A stretch of 32,619 bases of DNA from Gillisia sp. (GTDB lineage: Bacteria > Bacteroidota > Bacteroidia > Flavobacteriales > Flavobacteriaceae): assembly GCA_024635715.1 (NCBI GenBank), contig JAGXIK010000127.1, positions 1 to 32,619 on the forward strand, read 5' to 3'. Both the position numbers and the translations under genes were made by a program. Of the stretch, positions 17,343-26,665 are shown one piece after another. Numbering within the stretch: the first letter of the stretch is position 1; each line of letters opens with the position of its first letter. The notes under the pieces are model-generated. The model was not told the origin of the DNA, made no database searches, and worked only from the letters and a program-made list of their open reading frames with translations.

Positions 17343-19211
17343 ATGAGAACACGTATAAAATATATAGACCAGGATAAAATGAAAATTCGTTTTTCCACTT
17401 TCATATTTAATGTGGAAAGTATCAATGAGAAATTCGGTGGTCTTACCCTGTTTGCAGAAACATATGGTTTAACAGGTGAAACAAATGGTAGAATATTCTA
17501 CCTGTACTCCAAAGTAAAACCTACTCCTGAAGTTTATGAAAGATTTGATAACAGCTTTTCACCTTTAGGATTAATAATAGGGGTAGACTACTTTTATTTC
17601 TATACACATCCAGAATCCGAGGAGGAATTGGAACATCCATCCAGCATCAATATCTCCTGGCTGGAAGGCAAAATAAGGGAGGATGGCAATTATGTGTGTT
17701 TTAAAAACCCGGAAACCGGAATAGCACCTAAACTTATTGATCTAAACAGGAGATATGAGCTTCCGGCTATAGATAAAATCTCTTTCAAAGTGCTCGACAC
17801 CCTTGATCCGAAACCTGATTTCCCAAAATCAATATTCAAAGATGTGCCTTTCCTTAGGTTTATTTCGCCTGGAGATAACTGTTACCCACTGTTTATTGCT
17901 ACACAGGTTGGAGTTTTCCCTGAGGAAGTTCTCGGTGAATCTCTTGAAGGACAAAAAATTGCGGTAATGTATAGTTCACTTCTGGATGGAGCAATAATTA
18001 TTTATCAGATTCAGAATGGAAAGAGATTAGAGTTAAAAAAATATGCTGTAATAACTGGAAAATGGAGACATCCCAGTCTATCTGAAATAAAAGATCCCGG
18101 TTTAGCTGAAGTTAAGGTGAAAGAAAAACCTGTAGCAAAGTTTAACATATATGGCTTACGATCACAACTAGAAAATTTAAATATTGTTTATAAAGGCGAC
18201 TCATTATCCTACATGTTTCAACGGGTAAATGCCCAGGTTTATCCAAAATTCGTGCAGTGGGCAAAAACGCATAAAAAGTCTGATTTCATAGGCTTTTTAA
18301 GAACCCGCCAGGCCAAGGAATATTTTGATATTTATAAGCAATTGGATTATTGCAGAAGAAGACTTTACACAGCCGAAGAGGAGCTCTCTACTGAATTGGA
18401 GGAAGAAGTAGAAATGTTCCGAAAAATCTTAAATCCTTACCGCACCCGGTCTTTTAAACATTCGGAACTGCCGCAACAGGAGGAAATCAAGATTCTGTCA
18501 GATAAGCGTTTATGCTTATTTTATAACAACCATATCAACATCAATTCCTATCAGTCGTGGATTCAGCAACGTGAAATAATTTCAGAATTTAAACGTCGGG
18601 ATGTCTATGTTAAGAATGAATACCTTTTAATGAGTCATGCAAATCCAATCGAAATTAAAACAATCTTCTGCACCCCGGTTTTAAAAATAATGGATGGGGT
18701 GACATTCAGAACTGGAAAGGATATACCAAAATTTGAATTGGGCCCATCAAATCCCCAAATAATATGCGAACATTATTACGGGGAATACAACGCGATGACA
18801 GATATACAGTTTATTGATAGTTTTAATAGATCTGTAGGTATTAATTACTGGGGTATGGGTAGGGCTGCAATTATCCGGGCGGTAAGGTTACAGCTTAAGA
18901 AACGTAATATTGATACTTCCTCCATTATGACCGAAACTACTTTCAGCTTGAAATACTGTGTGGTGCTAGACAATATGAAACTGATCAGGGTAGCAGACCT
19001 TCAAAAATCAAGGATTTCACCCATCCTAAACGGTTATCTTCAAAAGTGTTATCCTTCAATCAAGACCGGGGAGATAGAAATCATTAAATATGATATTGAA
19101 AGTATGAAGGTATTTAACTCAGCCAGGAATATATTTTATGAGATCCCTATCAATGATCTATTAAAAAAACAGGGGGAGATGAAATCTACGATTTCACCTA
19201 AAAATATATAA
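17343..19211 (+). CDS. Hypothetical protein, 622 aa
   Basis: Long uninterrupted ORF with ordinary composition; no motif recognised. Confidence 0.8.
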   Translation: MRTRIKYIDQDKMKIRFSTFIFNVESINEKFGGLTLFAETYGLTGETNGRIFYLYSKVKPTPEVYERFDNSFSPLGLIIGVDYFYFYTHPESEEELEHPSSINISWLEGKIREDGNYVCFKNPETGIAPKLIDLNRRYELPAIDKISFKVLDTLDPKPDFPKSIFKDVPFLRFISPGDNCYPLFIATQVGVFPEEVLGESLEGQKIAVMYSSLLDGAIIIYQIQNGKRLELKKYAVITGKWRHPSLSEIKDPGLAEVKVKEKPVAKFNIYGLRSQLENLNIVYKGDSLSYMFQRVNAQVYPKFVQWAKTHKKSDFIGFLRTRQAKEYFDIYKQLDYCRRRLYTAEEELSTELEEEVEMFRKILNPYRTRSFKHSELPQQEEIKILSDKRLCLFYNNHININSYQSWIQQREIISEFKRRDVYVKNEYLLMSHANPIEIKTIFCTPVLKIMDGVTFRTGKDIPKFELGPSNPQIICEHYYGEYNAMTDIQFIDSFNRSVGINYWGMGRAAIIRAVRLQLKKRNIDTSSIMTETTFSLKYCVVLDNMKLIRVADLQKSRISPILNGYLQKCYPSIKTGEIEIIKYDIESMKVFNSARNIFYEIPINDLLKKQGEMKSTISPKNI

Positions 19212-19241
19212 TAATGTCTAATTTAAATAAAACAAATAATC

Positions 19242-19652
19242 ATGGATGATCTCATAAAAGCATATAACAGCACATCTTACAATGTATTCAAACCTAAGAT
19301 AAGTATCATCATAGGACAGAACAATCCCAAAGTAGATATGTTGCTGGAAAAATATAAATGCACAGAATGGGCTTATATCACAGCCCACAATCCATTTTCT
19401 TATGTGTTAACAGATAAGGAAAATCTTGAAAGACACAAGCAGTTAAAAATTTTAATTAGAAACTATACTTCTTTTGAAGGAGAGGGTGTGGGAACTGATC
19501 CTGACTGGAAGCCGGAACGAAGTTTACTGATACTAGGGATTTCTCAAAAAGATGCCGTAAAGCTTGGAGTAAAATTTCAGCAAAACGCCATAGTTGTAGG
19601 TCGACTGAAGGAGGTGGCGAGGTTAGTGCTTCTGGAGGAGGTGAATAACTGA
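19242..19652 (+). CDS. DUF3293-like protein
   Basis: EWAYITAHNPFSYVLTDKENLERHKQL, GTDPDWKPERSLLILGISQKDAVKLGVKFQQNAIVVG match the remembered DUF3293 pattern. Confidence 0.75.
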   Translation: MDDLIKAYNSTSYNVFKPKISIIIGQNNPKVDMLLEKYKCTEWAYITAHNPFSYVLTDKENLERHKQLKILIRNYTSFEGEGVGTDPDWKPERSLLILGISQKDAVKLGVKFQQNAIVVGRLKEVARLVLLEEVNN

Positions 19653-19700
19653 GGACATTGATTATAAGCCAAATTCTGCACCTACTGTACAAAGCATTGC

Positions 19701-19720
19701 AACAAAGGTTACCTTTTTGT
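19701..19720 (+). terminator. Possible terminator after the DUF3293-like gene
   Basis: AAAGG-TTA-CCTTTTTGT short stem followed by a T run. Confidence 0.35.
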
Positions 19721-19762
19721 AATATTTCTATTAATTATTAACCACAAAACAGAAGAAAAACT

Positions 19763-20434
19763 ATGGCTATAATTGAATTCTACAATTCCTATGACCTTAT
19801 TAATTATTTGTGTCAAGAAAACGTCTTAGGGAAACTAAAAGTGTCTTATAATCAGGAGAGGAGTTTAATGCTGGAACCTTCCTTTAATTTTGATTATCCT
19901 GCACTGCACCAACATCTTTATGGCATCTTTTGGGACTGGCCTTCATTTTTTGGATATAATTCCAGAGTTTTTATTTCATTCGATAATGCTGAGGATTATG
20001 ACGTAACAGCAGAGGATGATATGCAATGGTCAGAATATAATCTATCAAAGGATATTTATGAATTTGTGCAAGATCAAATTTTTCAGAAATTCGGAGTGGA
20101 GTCATACCTGATTATCAGTATGGAAGGAACCGGATTTACTTTGGAAGAGATAGATGTACAAAAGCTGGAAATACATAGATCTGAGGGTGAAGAGGAATTG
20201 ATTGAACTGGACGAGGAGTTTAGAAAAAAGATTGTAAATGGAATTCTCTGTATTCTGAAAAAAACAGATACTTGCATTATTTCTGTGGATAAATTCACTC
20301 TGCAAAATACAGACGGATACGATAATTTATACTATTGTGAAGAAGGCAGTCCGGATGCATATGGATATTATGATCTGGAAGATGGTAAAAGTTTCTCTCT
20401 CGATACTGAACTCCTAAATCCCGATGCAGAATAA
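19763..20434 (+). CDS. Acidic hypothetical protein, 223 aa
   Basis: Intact ORF, very rich in D/E. Confidence 0.7.
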   Translation: MAIIEFYNSYDLINYLCQENVLGKLKVSYNQERSLMLEPSFNFDYPALHQHLYGIFWDWPSFFGYNSRVFISFDNAEDYDVTAEDDMQWSEYNLSKDIYEFVQDQIFQKFGVESYLIISMEGTGFTLEEIDVQKLEIHRSEGEEELIELDEEFRKKIVNGILCILKKTDTCIISVDKFTLQNTDGYDNLYYCEEGSPDAYGYYDLEDGKSFSLDTELLNPDAE

Positions 20435-20484
20435 AAAACTTTAGAGGGCAAAGGTTAAAACAAAGTTTCCTTTTGCTTTAATAA

Positions 20485-20594
20485 TACATCAAGAATTTCC
20501 TTTCTAAGGAAATGCCAACCGAGAGAAGGTCTCCACGGTGGTTTGGAATGTGGGCGTTTTGCCAAAATAAACCTTATTGAAATTCCTTGATGTA
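20485..20594. repeat. 110-bp inverted-repeat element with internal palindromes
   Basis: Ends TACATCAAGAATTTC (20485-20499) and GAAATTCCTTGATGTA (20579-20594) are reverse complements with one bulged base. Inside are CCACGGTGG and GGCgttttGCC. Confidence 0.7.
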
Positions 20595-20638
20595 TGGTAA
20601 AATTTAAAACTAATAAATAACCATATAAAACTATCAAG

Positions 20639-21061
20639 ATGAAAAAAATTGATGAAAAGAACCTGTCAAAGTTGAAAAGTGATTTTCCACCTGGTTATGG
20701 AGAATTCCCTTATATATTAGTTAAAAATGGATATGCCAGATATATCCAAATCCCAATTTGCCGGGGATGTAAATATGAACAAACCTATAAAGGATGTGTA
20801 TTTATTTCTGAAAAAGAGAATCCTGATCATGTTCTAAAAAGGGAGCATAACTTAGGAGCATTAATGCAGGTGCGAAAAGGAAGTTTCCATATAAATAAGA
20901 CATATTTCCCCTTATGTGTTGTGGAGGGACCAGAAGATGCAGTTTATGTAAATGAGCAGGGAATAACAACAGAAAATTTATCCATTCCTAAAGGGGTTGT
21001 TTTATTAACAGGAAACCTCGCTATCCTTTCCATGTATGATCCACATTATTATACTTCATAA
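20639..21061 (+). CDS. Hypothetical protein, 140 aa
   Basis: Intact ORF; its stop overlaps the next ATG (TAATG). Confidence 0.65.
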   Translation: MKKIDEKNLSKLKSDFPPGYGEFPYILVKNGYARYIQIPICRGCKYEQTYKGCVFISEKENPDHVLKREHNLGALMQVRKGSFHINKTYFPLCVVEGPEDAVYVNEQGITTENLSIPKGVVLLTGNLAILSMYDPHYYTS

Positions 21062-21468
21062 TGAATGAGTTAAACAGATTTTCAGATCATACTTATTTTA
21101 AAATTCAGAAACGACTTGCAGATGGATTCCTGGAGTTAAGAAAGGTAACAGAAGAGTTGGGTTCAAGAACCCGGCAACTTGGCTGGAAACAACGTAATGT
21201 TCTAATAGACCACGTTTACTCCGATTATCAGAAGCATTATCAGTTAATGTTCGCAAGAAAAGAATGGGAGGAGGTATCCTGGGAATATAATGTTCACAAT
21301 AGATTATTTGAGCTTTTGCGGGAGTACCGCGACCTATATGGTTATTTTCCTGAGTATATAGAATTGTATGATCAAATAAACGGGATCATAGAACTGGCCG
21401 TGAAACAAGATGAATTTGAAATAGCAAAGATCTTGGTGAAATGGAAAGAACAGTTTTTTTCTGAGTAA
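21061..21468 (+). CDS. Hypothetical protein, 135 aa
   Basis: ORF overlapping the previous stop by one base. Confidence 0.65.
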   Translation: MNELNRFSDHTYFKIQKRLADGFLELRKVTEELGSRTRQLGWKQRNVLIDHVYSDYQKHYQLMFARKEWEEVSWEYNVHNRLFELLREYRDLYGYFPEYIELYDQINGIIELAVKQDEFEIAKILVKWKEQFFSE

Positions 21469-21497
21469 GATATAGTTGATATATAACCAAACAAAAC

Positions 21498-22109
21498 ATG
21501 AAAAAAAACAAATTACTATCCGGCCTTGCTCTCTTATTAATAACTTTTTTCATTACCTGGATGTGTTTTGTGAATTTGGGGAATCTTAAAGTGAACCGAT
21601 ATAAAAAAGAAGTTGAGGTGGTCAAAGCCACGCTGAAAGAAGGTAATTATAATAAAGAATATTGCGTCCTGGTGGATTTTTCCCTGCACAGTGGTAAAAA
21701 ACGAATGATCCTGTATGATCTACAGAATGAGAAAATTAAGAGAACTTTTATGGTAGCCCATGGAGAGGGCTGTGGACAGGAAAACGGCAAACCCCAATCC
21801 TTTAGCAATGTTCCTAACAGCTACTGCTCTAGTGAGGGAATGGCAGTGATAGGGAATAGGGATTATAGTAATTGGGGAATAAATATAAAGTATTGGTTGA
21901 AGGGTCTGGATGATACAAATAATAATATGCGGAAGAGGGTAGTAGTAATTCACTCCTGGGGAGGAATTCCTGAATTTTCAATATATCCTTTTAAACTTGT
22001 TCAAAGTCAGGGATGTTTCACGATATCCAACAATTCGTTAAAATATTTGGACGAATTTATATTCCGGCAGGATAATAAAAAATTGCTGTTTTACACTTTT
22101 AGTCATTAA
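21498..22109 (+). CDS. Murein L,D-transpeptidase catalytic domain (YkuD_2-type) family protein
   Basis: N-terminal TM, then MVAHGEGCG...SFSNVPNSYCSSEGMAVIGNRDYSNWGINIKYWLKGLDDTNNNMRKRVVVIHSW...QSQGCFTIS. Confidence 0.72.
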   Translation: MKKNKLLSGLALLLITFFITWMCFVNLGNLKVNRYKKEVEVVKATLKEGNYNKEYCVLVDFSLHSGKKRMILYDLQNEKIKRTFMVAHGEGCGQENGKPQSFSNVPNSYCSSEGMAVIGNRDYSNWGINIKYWLKGLDDTNNNMRKRVVVIHSWGGIPEFSIYPFKLVQSQGCFTISNNSLKYLDEFIFRQDNKKLLFYTFSH

Positions 22110-22168
22110 TAATTGATAGAAAATATATTGTATATTACCTAATCAAAATCGAAAAACCTAATTAATTT

Positions 22169-22477
22169 ATGCAGTTAGAATTATACTTTGGATGTATTGA
22201 GAATGCGAGGGAACAAAACTTATTCTTTAGCGACAAAATTGAATTTAAAAATTTTCTGAAAGACATAGAAAAAACAAAAAGGGAACAAGCTTGGGTCTTT
22301 ATATATGGGAAAAGTTATCAATTAAAAAATAGAGAAATTATTATTACAGAGGATATTAAAGATATAATTAAGCTTTTGGATACAGCCACTATAATTGCTT
22401 CTGGTGACTACCATGAATTATCCTTAAATGGTTTTGAAACATTGGAAAAAGCTAAGAAATTTAACGACTCTTTATAA
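22169..22477 (+). CDS. Hypothetical protein, 102 aa
   Basis: Intact ORF; no motif recognised. Confidence 0.5.
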   Translation: MQLELYFGCIENAREQNLFFSDKIEFKNFLKDIEKTKREQAWVFIYGKSYQLKNREIIITEDIKDIIKLLDTATIIASGDYHELSLNGFETLEKAKKFNDSL

Positions 22478-22591
22478 AGTTATATTAAGAGGTTCTTTAT
22501 GGACTGGTAACAAAAGAATTTTAAAAATACAATTTACTAAACTTAATTTATGGAATTTTCTTCATATTGTAAAGAAAAACGCATTGGGAAA

Positions 22592-22900
22592 TTAGATCAT
22601 TGTGATAGATTTAGCTTTTGTAGTTTCTGTTTTAACCATTTGAATCAATCTTTGTTCCTCCGCAGTTAAATCATCACAAATTTTCTTAATATTATGAATA
22701 TTGGGACTTGGATATTTTTTCTTTAGTTTCACAGTTTCTTCCTGATATACATCCATACAATCCCTATTGATTAACAATGTAAGCTCATCGCCTACAAATA
22801 TCTTAATGTTTTAGTTAACCCCACTTCTCTAATAATTCTAATCGGTATTAGCAAAATAAAGAATAATAATTATAGAGGTATCGTAATTGAAGAACCAATA
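22592..22900 (-). pseudogene. Frameshifted, truncated paralog of the 24440..24907 membrane protein
   Basis: Minus strand reads ITIPL*LLFFILLIPIRIIREVG in one frame, then NIKIFVGDE...MDVYQEETVKLKKKYPS...DLTAEEQRLIQMVKTETTKAKS in another. Intact relative: MLPLLLIFLILFIPIKIIKEVVGFNIKLLPGD...LKEQYPSKRKRKSTWEDLTSEQQKIVRFVKEETARAK. Confidence 0.75.
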
Positions 22901-22916
22901 AAGGTCAGATCAGACC

Positions 22917-23371
22917 CATAATTATCCCGAAGGAGTAAAAAGGCTCAAGCTATAGCTGCCTTCATTTTTCTGACACGTATTGGCAGATCCAAGTCTGATA
23001 TAATAGATTATATCAGTAACATAATTAATTGCGACCTGAATAGGAATGTGGTTGAGGTTAGGCCAAATTACAATTTTGATATTAGCTGCCAGGAATCAGT
23101 GCCTGAAGCAATAATTTGTTTTCTGGATAGCAGTGATTATGAATCCTGCATCCGCTCATCTATTTCAATAGGCAGTGATAGTGACACAATAGCCTGTATT
23201 GCTGGTGGTATCGCCCAGGCGTATTATGAATTTCTACCACCTGATCTGGTTGCCGGGGCCCGGGAAAAATCGCCAGCTGAGATGATTGGAATTTCGGATG
23301 AGTTTGAGAGAATGGGTAGAACATTTAATTTTGATAATAGGACACATATTTATAAAAATAAATTATCATAA
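22917..23371 (+). pseudogene. 5'-truncated and frameshifted ADP-ribosylglycohydrolase-like remnant
   Basis: HNYPEGVK (22917-) then, after a one-base frame change, AQAIAAFIFLTRIGRSKSDIIDYISN...ISCQESVPEAIICFLDSSDYESCIRSSISIGSDSDTIACIAGGIAQAYY. The catalytic N-terminus was not found upstream. Confidence 0.78.
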
Positions 23372-23535
23372 TTACACATTAAGAAGGAGTTCAGCTCAAT
23401 TGTTTTTGTACTAAGCAGATACAAAGTTCTTTCCATTCAAAATCTCTCCCCGGCTTGTGTGTAGGCTAAAAGTTTTCCACTTTTTGCAACACTGTAGTCC
23501 AAACAGCAGATGTTGGATGCTCTAAAAATAATTAA

Positions 23536-24072
23536 TCAATCATATTTCCAAACAAATCCATAATGGGTCTTTTTATATCCTAAACATACCTGTGTTACCG
23601 CATTGGGTCTGAAGCCATGTTTTGATACTTCTTTAGCGTAGCCGTAAGTACGAACAAGCTCTCCATTAAGAGTATATTGATAAACCTTTCGTTTGATCTT
23701 TTCTCGGCCCTTCATAAATGCCCCATTGTGCGCTAAGTTTTTAGCATGAGTTGTCCATTCAAGATTTTCAGCTTTATTGTTTGCCCGGTCTTCATCTAAA
23801 TGATTTACCACGTTGAGGTTATGGGGATTATCAACGAAGTGTTCCGCCACCAAACGATGAACGCTATAGGTAGTTTTAACTCTATCTTTGGTAAGTCCTA
23901 CATTTACGTAACCCAGATGCTTGTTCGGTTTGCAGCTAAATAGCAGTTCTTTCTGATATCGTATAGTGCCATTTAAACGAGTTATGTACCTGCCAAGTCG
24001 CTTAACCTGGCCCATATTACTTGTTTCGTAAAGACCTTCATAATTCTTTATTTGTTTCCATTCTTGTTCCAT
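23536..24072 (-). CDS. NUMOD4/HNH-type homing-like endonuclease
   Basis: EWKQIKNYEGLYETSNMGQVKRLGR (NUMOD4), VHRLVAEHFVDNPHNLNVVNHLDEDRANNKAENLEWTTHAKNLAHN (HNH), VYQYTLNGELVRTYGYAKEVSK (NUMOD1-like). Confidence 0.88.
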   Translation of the reverse strand: MEQEWKQIKNYEGLYETSNMGQVKRLGRYITRLNGTIRYQKELLFSCKPNKHLGYVNVGLTKDRVKTTYSVHRLVAEHFVDNPHNLNVVNHLDEDRANNKAENLEWTTHAKNLAHNGAFMKGREKIKRKVYQYTLNGELVRTYGYAKEVSKHGFRPNAVTQVCLGYKKTHYGFVWKYD

Positions 24073-24334
24073 TTATACCTTGTTTTAGTAAGTATAATGG
24101 CAGATAAAAAAAAGGAAATAGTTTATGTGAAAAAATAACTAGTACAGGAGAAAAAAATGGAAATTGTGCGAAAATACTCTGGGCCCGGGAAAAAAAATTG
24201 AATCTTACTAGGTGAAGCAAGTAGACAGGATTTCATATCAGATACCAGTCCCACCAAAATTCATTAAATGATATTTAGCTGTAAATAAACTAAATGTAAT
24301 TTTTTATCCCTAAAAAAATCCCAAGACTTTTTGT

Positions 24335-24365
24335 AAAAACAAAGCCTCACAGTGAGGTGAGGCTC
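24335..24365 (-). terminator. Probable rho-independent terminator for the minus-strand gene ending at 24440
   Basis: Minus strand GAGCCTCACCTCACTGTGAGGCTTTGTTTTT: GC-rich stem followed by a T run. Confidence 0.6.
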
Positions 24366-24439
24366 CAACAGTTTGATTTCATTTGTCAATAGTCGCTATT
24401 ATCTATTAGAGAAGCCAGTTATAGGGAAACTGAAACTAC

Positions 24440-24907
24440 TCACAATTTATTTAAATTAGCTCTTGTTTTCGCTCTTGCAGTTTCTTCCTTAACAAATCGG
24501 ACTATTTTTTGCTGTTCAGATGTAAGGTCTTCCCAAGTTGATTTACGTTTTCTCTTACTCGGATATTGCTCTTTTAGGGCGTTAAGTCTATCATCTACCT
24601 TCTCCATGTGGGTTCTGCGGTCTATCCAACCCGTAGGCGGGTCGCCAGGTAATAATTTTATGTTGAACCCCACCACCTCTTTTATAATTTTTATCGGGAT
24701 GAAAAGAATTAAAAAAATCAACAATAGTGGCAACATTACAACTGCCCCCATGAATTTAAAGTCACCTGCATAATCACCTGTGGGCAATTTAGCTGTAGCA
24801 TTGTTAAAGGCATTCACCCATTTCTCCGCTTCGAGGTCATATCTGTGGTTGGTTATGCCGTTGTCATTCGGTCTCCATTGATAATTAGTTTGGCTTGGCA
24901 TTGGCAT
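24440..24907 (-). CDS. Hypothetical membrane protein, 155 aa
   Basis: Hydrophobic MGAVVMLPLLLIFLILFIPIKII; followed by a terminator; has a decayed paralog at 22592-22900. Confidence 0.65.
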   Translation of the reverse strand: MPMPSQTNYQWRPNDNGITNHRYDLEAEKWVNAFNNATAKLPTGDYAGDFKFMGAVVMLPLLLIFLILFIPIKIIKEVVGFNIKLLPGDPPTGWIDRRTHMEKVDDRLNALKEQYPSKRKRKSTWEDLTSEQQKIVRFVKEETARAKTRANLNKL

Positions 24908-25612
24908 AACTAGCTGATTTACTGGTTAATATGCCCCAATTTCGCTATTTAGTCTGGAATGTGCCAGAAATGCGTAATAAAACTGTCTTAAAGTGTACCT
25001 TTTTGTATCAATACGGCATGCATTAGACAGGGCTGCGCTGGGAAGGGTGTGTGACTACCTATTTGAGGATGAATGACGTAAAGACTAGTTATAGCAATGG
25101 GTTGAAGGATTTGGAACTAGAGTGAAAATGTATAGAAATGCTGCATGCTTCACGAGCACCATTCACAAATAAAATATATGGAAGGATTCCAAGTTTATTC
25201 TTTGCATTTATTGGGAATATTCCTTTAAATAAAAAAAACCATTGAGAGAAATAGGGCAGGTCGGCCACCAACCTTTCTAAAAGTGTTTATGATGATTTAG
25301 CTCCCTGCTATTGGATCAATCACTTACAATTGCTTTCGGGGCAGTTGGCCAAAACAGCAATTCAATTTCCATAATTGCACTCCTGGCATTTTTAAGAACA
25401 CTAGGCAACGGTAAATTTATTCCATTTAAAATGAATTGCCATAATTTTGGGATGTAACATATCTTCCCAAAACTTTACTCACCCCAACATGGTAACTAAA
25501 TTTACATTTTACAAGGGTTAGGAGGTAATCTAACCAGTCCAAATACCCCAGGTAAAGTAGCTGAAAAAACAACCTTATAAGGACTGGGTATGATACTTTG
25601 TTGATAGTATGG

Positions 25613-26149
25613 TTATAGATTAAGGTATATGTTCTTTATCTCTTCAGCTCTTATTCCAAGGTACTTTCTGGTTACTGTTATACTGGTGTGGTTGAATATA
25701 TCAGATAAGTACATCAGAGCATTCTCAGATTGTCCATTGTTGTTGTAAACTCGCCTGCCAAAAGTTTTTCTGAGTGTATGGGAGCTTACTCCATCATCAT
25801 TGAAATACTGTTTCAGGAGCCTATTAACGTGCTTATTAGAGTACACAGTGCTCTTCTGGCTTCTGAATGCGTAAAATGAATCCTGGTGCTCTTTCCCAAT
25901 AAAGTAAGACATAGCATGTTTAATGTTATCATTGATTTCAATTACTCTATCCTTCCCGGTCTTGCCCTCATTGATAGTAATTGTATTTCTTCTAAGATGA
26001 CCATAGGTGAGGGTTAAAAGATCTGATACTCTCAGCCCCATATTAATCCCTACTATTATCATCAATCCTGCTGTTGGATTCTTATCAGTCCTGATTAGTC
26101 TTAATCCTTTTGCCTGGGCTTTGTCAAAATCTAAATGTGTGGTAGTCAT
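25613..26149 (-). CDS. Tyrosine recombinase, catalytic domain only
   Basis: 178 aa: INMGLRVSDLLTL (Arg I), GKTGKDRVIEI (Lys), SSHTLRKTFGRR (HxxR), FNHTSITVTRKYLGI (His and Tyr). No core-binding N-terminal domain. Confidence 0.85.
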   Translation of the reverse strand: MTTTHLDFDKAQAKGLRLIRTDKNPTAGLMIIVGINMGLRVSDLLTLTYGHLRRNTITINEGKTGKDRVIEINDNIKHAMSYFIGKEHQDSFYAFRSQKSTVYSNKHVNRLLKQYFNDDGVSSHTLRKTFGRRVYNNNGQSENALMYLSDIFNHTSITVTRKYLGIRAEEIKNIYLNL

Positions 26150-26171
26150 AGTTGTCGTTTTTTATTATTTA

Positions 26172-26285
26172 AATGTCAGGAAACACTAATATACGGTTAT
26201 TTTTTGACATTATATTAAATAAATTTCATTTGGGATACCATAAAACAACATAATGTCAGATATTGATCTTTTCTGACATTATATT
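26172..26285. repeat. Four TGACAT half-sites in alternating orientation upstream of the recombinase
   Basis: ATGTCA 26173-26178, TGACAT 26205-26210, ATGTCA 26253-26258, TGACAT 26274-26279. Perfect 11-bp inverted pair ATAATGTCAGA/TCTGACATTAT; direct pair TTTTTTGACATTATATT/TTTTCTGACATTATATT. Confidence 0.8.
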
Positions 26286-26420
26286 TGGCTGTTGTGAATT
26301 AATTAAAATATTTAGCCCTTGGCGTGGTAGTAGAATCAAAGTTTTTTTTATTTCTCCTCAAACTGGTGGAAATAAGAGTCCATTGGTACACAAAAGTGGA
26401 TTAGCAAGAAGTGACCCCTT

Positions 26421-26494
26421 CCCTAGTGCTCTAGGGGGTGTACCCAGGGCTGGTACGTCAGGGGAGGTAATCTTTCTTATGGGAGCCCTGGTAC
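26421..26494. repeat. Clustered palindromes downstream of the recombinase half-sites
   Basis: CCCTAG(tgct)CTAGGG at 26421-26436; GTACCCAGGGCT (26440-26451) and AGCCCTGGTAC (26484-26494) inverted with one bulge. Confidence 0.6.
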
Positions 26495-26665
26495 ATGTTT
26501 GAACATAACCCATGCAGGTGTGCTCAAAAATTTTTTTTTATTTTTTTATTTAGATTTTCAGGCCCTTTTATGATAATAATCTATGCAGGTATTTGGCCTT
26601 GGCAAACTATGGTTCACCTTCAAATCTTCATCCTTAAAGTGGTAGCGGTTACAAGAGATTAGAGA

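Noticed and set aside
20455-20637. 60-aa minus ORF
   Set aside because: It spans the 110-bp inverted-repeat element and looks like a chance ORF.
22592-22777. 61-aa minus ORF as a real gene
   Set aside because: It is the tail of a frameshifted paralog of the 155-aa protein; homologous sequence continues upstream in another frame.
23048-23371. 107-aa ORF as a functional ADP-ribosylglycohydrolase
   Set aside because: It lacks the N-terminal metal-binding region, and homologous sequence upstream is in a different frame.
24335-24365. Palindrome GCCTCACAGTGAGGTGAGGC as a repeat or CRISPR-like unit
   Set aside because: Single copy, followed by a T run on the minus strand just after a gene; explained as a terminator.
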